Source of the DNA: Planctomycetota bacterium
Lineage (GTDB): Bacteria > Planctomycetota > Planctomycetia > Pirellulales > Lacipirellulaceae
Length of the DNA stretch: 64,000 nucleotides
NCBI GenBank assembly: GCA_029781135.1
Contig: JAKOXH010000073.1
Coordinates: 62,001-126,000, forward strand
Direction: 5' to 3'
Position numbers and translations under genes: made by a program. Below the pieces are notes generated by a model that searched no databases, was not told where the DNA came from, and saw only the letters and a list, made by a program, of their open reading frames with translations. Shown here piece by piece: positions 63,149-64,000 of the stretch; positions within the stretch are counted from its first letter, which is position 1; the number at the start of each line of letters is the position of its first letter.

Positions 63149-63229
63149 TTAGCGTCGGTCGCCAGACCGAATCCACTACCAACCAACGCAACCCCACCGC
63201 TGCTTTAGCGTCGGTCGCCAGACCGAATC
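63149..63229. repeat. Two identical 25-base direct repeats, each with an internal hairpin
   Basis: The repeats at 63149-63173 and 63205-63229 are identical. Each contains CGGTC-GCCA-GACCG as a stem-loop. They are 56 bases apart and flank unrelated sequence. They may be a fragment of a larger intergenic repeat. Confidence 0.75.
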
Positions 63230-63324
63230 TACCGCCAATCAGCCTGAACGTACTACTGTCCGCCCCTCCAACCCCCAACGTCACGTCGACAAATCACGAG
63301 GAATCACCTGCTTCCCGCACGGCA

Positions 63325-63350
63325 AACTGCCCCCGGCGAGGGGGGCAGTT
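63325..63350 (+). terminator. GC-rich hairpin downstream of the YdjC gene
   Basis: AACTGCCCCC and GGGGGCAGTT form a perfect 10-bp stem around GGCGAG. It lies 195 bases after the stop and could terminate that transcript. Confidence 0.45.
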
Positions 63351-63495
63351 ATCGGCCGCATGAATATTTGCAACGAGGTAGTGCGAAATCCTGCCAATTC
63401 GCTAAAATACACATTGATTGCTCGACGCCGGTCATCTGCCGGCGCCGCCAACATAATTTGTCTTCATTCTTCGCTCTTTTCATTCGAGGACCGTC

Positions 63496-64000
63496 ATGAA
63501 ACGAATCAAGCCTTCCCCGGGATTCACCTTAGTTGAACTCCTGGTGGTCATTGCCATCATCGGCATTCTGGTCGCACTCTTGCTGCCGGCCATTCAAGCC
63601 GCTCGCGAAGCGGCACGGCGATCACAGTGCCAAAATCATTGCAAGCAGTTGAGTTTGGCGATGCTCAATTACGAAAACTCGATGAAGTTCTTTCCATCGG
63701 GCGGTTGGGGTTGGCATTGGATGGGCGATCCCGATGGCGGCAATGGCAAGGACCAGCCTGGCAGCTGGGTTTATAGTATCCTCCCTTACCTTGAGCAGTC
63801 GAGCGTACGCACCATCGCCCAAGGTCTTGCACCAGCCCAAAAGCGTGTGGAATTGATGAAACTCGCCCAGTCGGCGGTTCCCGTCATGAATTGTCCATCT
63901 CGACGTGGTGTTGGGGGCACCAATGGCAATGGCGTCGTATATCCAATGTACTACTCCGATGCCTATCGCAACATGAACACTCCCAGGGTAGTTGTGCGGG
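63496..64000 (+). CDS. DUF1559 pilin-like protein, 3' end beyond the window
   Basis: The visible 168 residues start with a prepilin-type signal ([20 protein letters not shown], cleavage expected before Phe, Glu at +5). [20 protein letters not shown] and [14 protein letters not shown] follow, the DUF1559 opening. These proteins are exceptionally numerous in Planctomycetes. They are probably type IV pilin- or pseudopilin-like secretion-system components. GAGGA about eight bases before ATG 63496 is the ribosome-binding site. The gene is truncated by the window end. Confidence 0.95.
   Translation, partial: MKRIKPSPGFTLVELLVVIAIIGILVALLLPAIQAAREAARRSQCQNHCKQLSLAMLNYENSMKFFPSGGWGWHWMGDPDGGNGKDQPGSWVYSILPYLEQSSVRTIAQGLAPAQKRVELMKLAQSAVPVMNCPSRRGVGGTNGNGVVYPMYYSDAYRNMNTPRVVVR

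Larger units (their letters stand above)
63130..63495. other. Intergenic region with direct repeats and a hairpin
   Basis: No gene is seen. It contains two copies of a 25-base repeat and a strong GC hairpin. The last 40 bases should contain the DUF1559 ribosome-binding site (GAGGA). Confidence 0.5.

Overview
The window looks like a chromosomal segment of a planctomycete, most likely of the Pirellulales type. I infer this from the mix of protein families: a DUF1559 pilin-like protein with an N-terminal methylation signal, several secreted proteins that combine type I dockerin repeats with PEP-CTERM-like tails, a giant surface protein with a LEGRQMLSA-type N-terminal motif, a Tat-exported Gfo/Idh/MocA oxidoreductase, and a split ImuA-ImuB-DnaE2 mutasome cassette. 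No rRNA, phage, IS transposase, integrase or CRISPR array was seen. One tRNA gene, tRNA-Arg(TCT), is present.

Layout. 1-7200: membrane and ion genes (a K+-channel-like protein, a SulP anion transporter), a secreted SnoaL/DUF4440-like protein, a Gly/Pro-rich exported protein, a STAS/SEC14-like protein and an unknown. 7201-8237 is almost gene-free but holds an apparent LOG-family remnant. 8238-15681: a PEP-CTERM protein, a 1440-aa multidomain surface protein (Ig-like, Tandem-95, cohesin-like and dockerin parts) and a trypsin-like/dockerin/PEP-CTERM protein. 15773-17734: pirin and wrbA, divergent from an HxlR regulator. 18461-23432: a heptose-type sugar-phosphate cluster (HAD phosphatase, deoxyhypusine-synthase-like protein, PfkB kinase, GmhA-like isomerase) followed by a degenerate aldo/keto reductase. 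23633-29989: imuA-imuB-dnaE2. 30283-34998: a Tat oxidoreductase and two dockerin/PEP-CTERM proteins. 35390-54802: a 19-kb exopolysaccharide cluster on one strand, with a Wzz/degenerate tyrosine-kinase protein, a phosphoglycosyl transferase, a WbpB/D/E-type acetamido-sugar trio, Wzy-like and Wzx-like membrane proteins, an oxidoreductase, an epimerase, three GT4 glycosyltransferases, two FemAB-like acyltransferases, a JmjC-type protein and a polysaccharide deacetylase. 55114-63129: rhamnose isomerase, an RsmC-like methyltransferase and four exported hydrolases (two nitrilase-type, one double alpha/beta hydrolase, one YdjC/ChbG-like). The window ends inside a DUF1559 gene.

The most striking feature is the number and placement of palindromic repeats. 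At least four kinds of imperfect-palindrome element lie between genes. In addition, about eight repeat or palindromic blocks sit in frame inside all three mutasome genes, and some of their sequence, with the peptide it encodes, is shared between imuB and dnaE2. One copy of an otherwise intergenic element also forms the last codons and stop of a glycosyltransferase gene. Apart from the low-complexity repeats of the exported protein at 4500-6122 and the internal duplication at 33286-34998, I saw no such blocks in other coding regions. All functional calls are by eye from motifs and gene order, with no database search.
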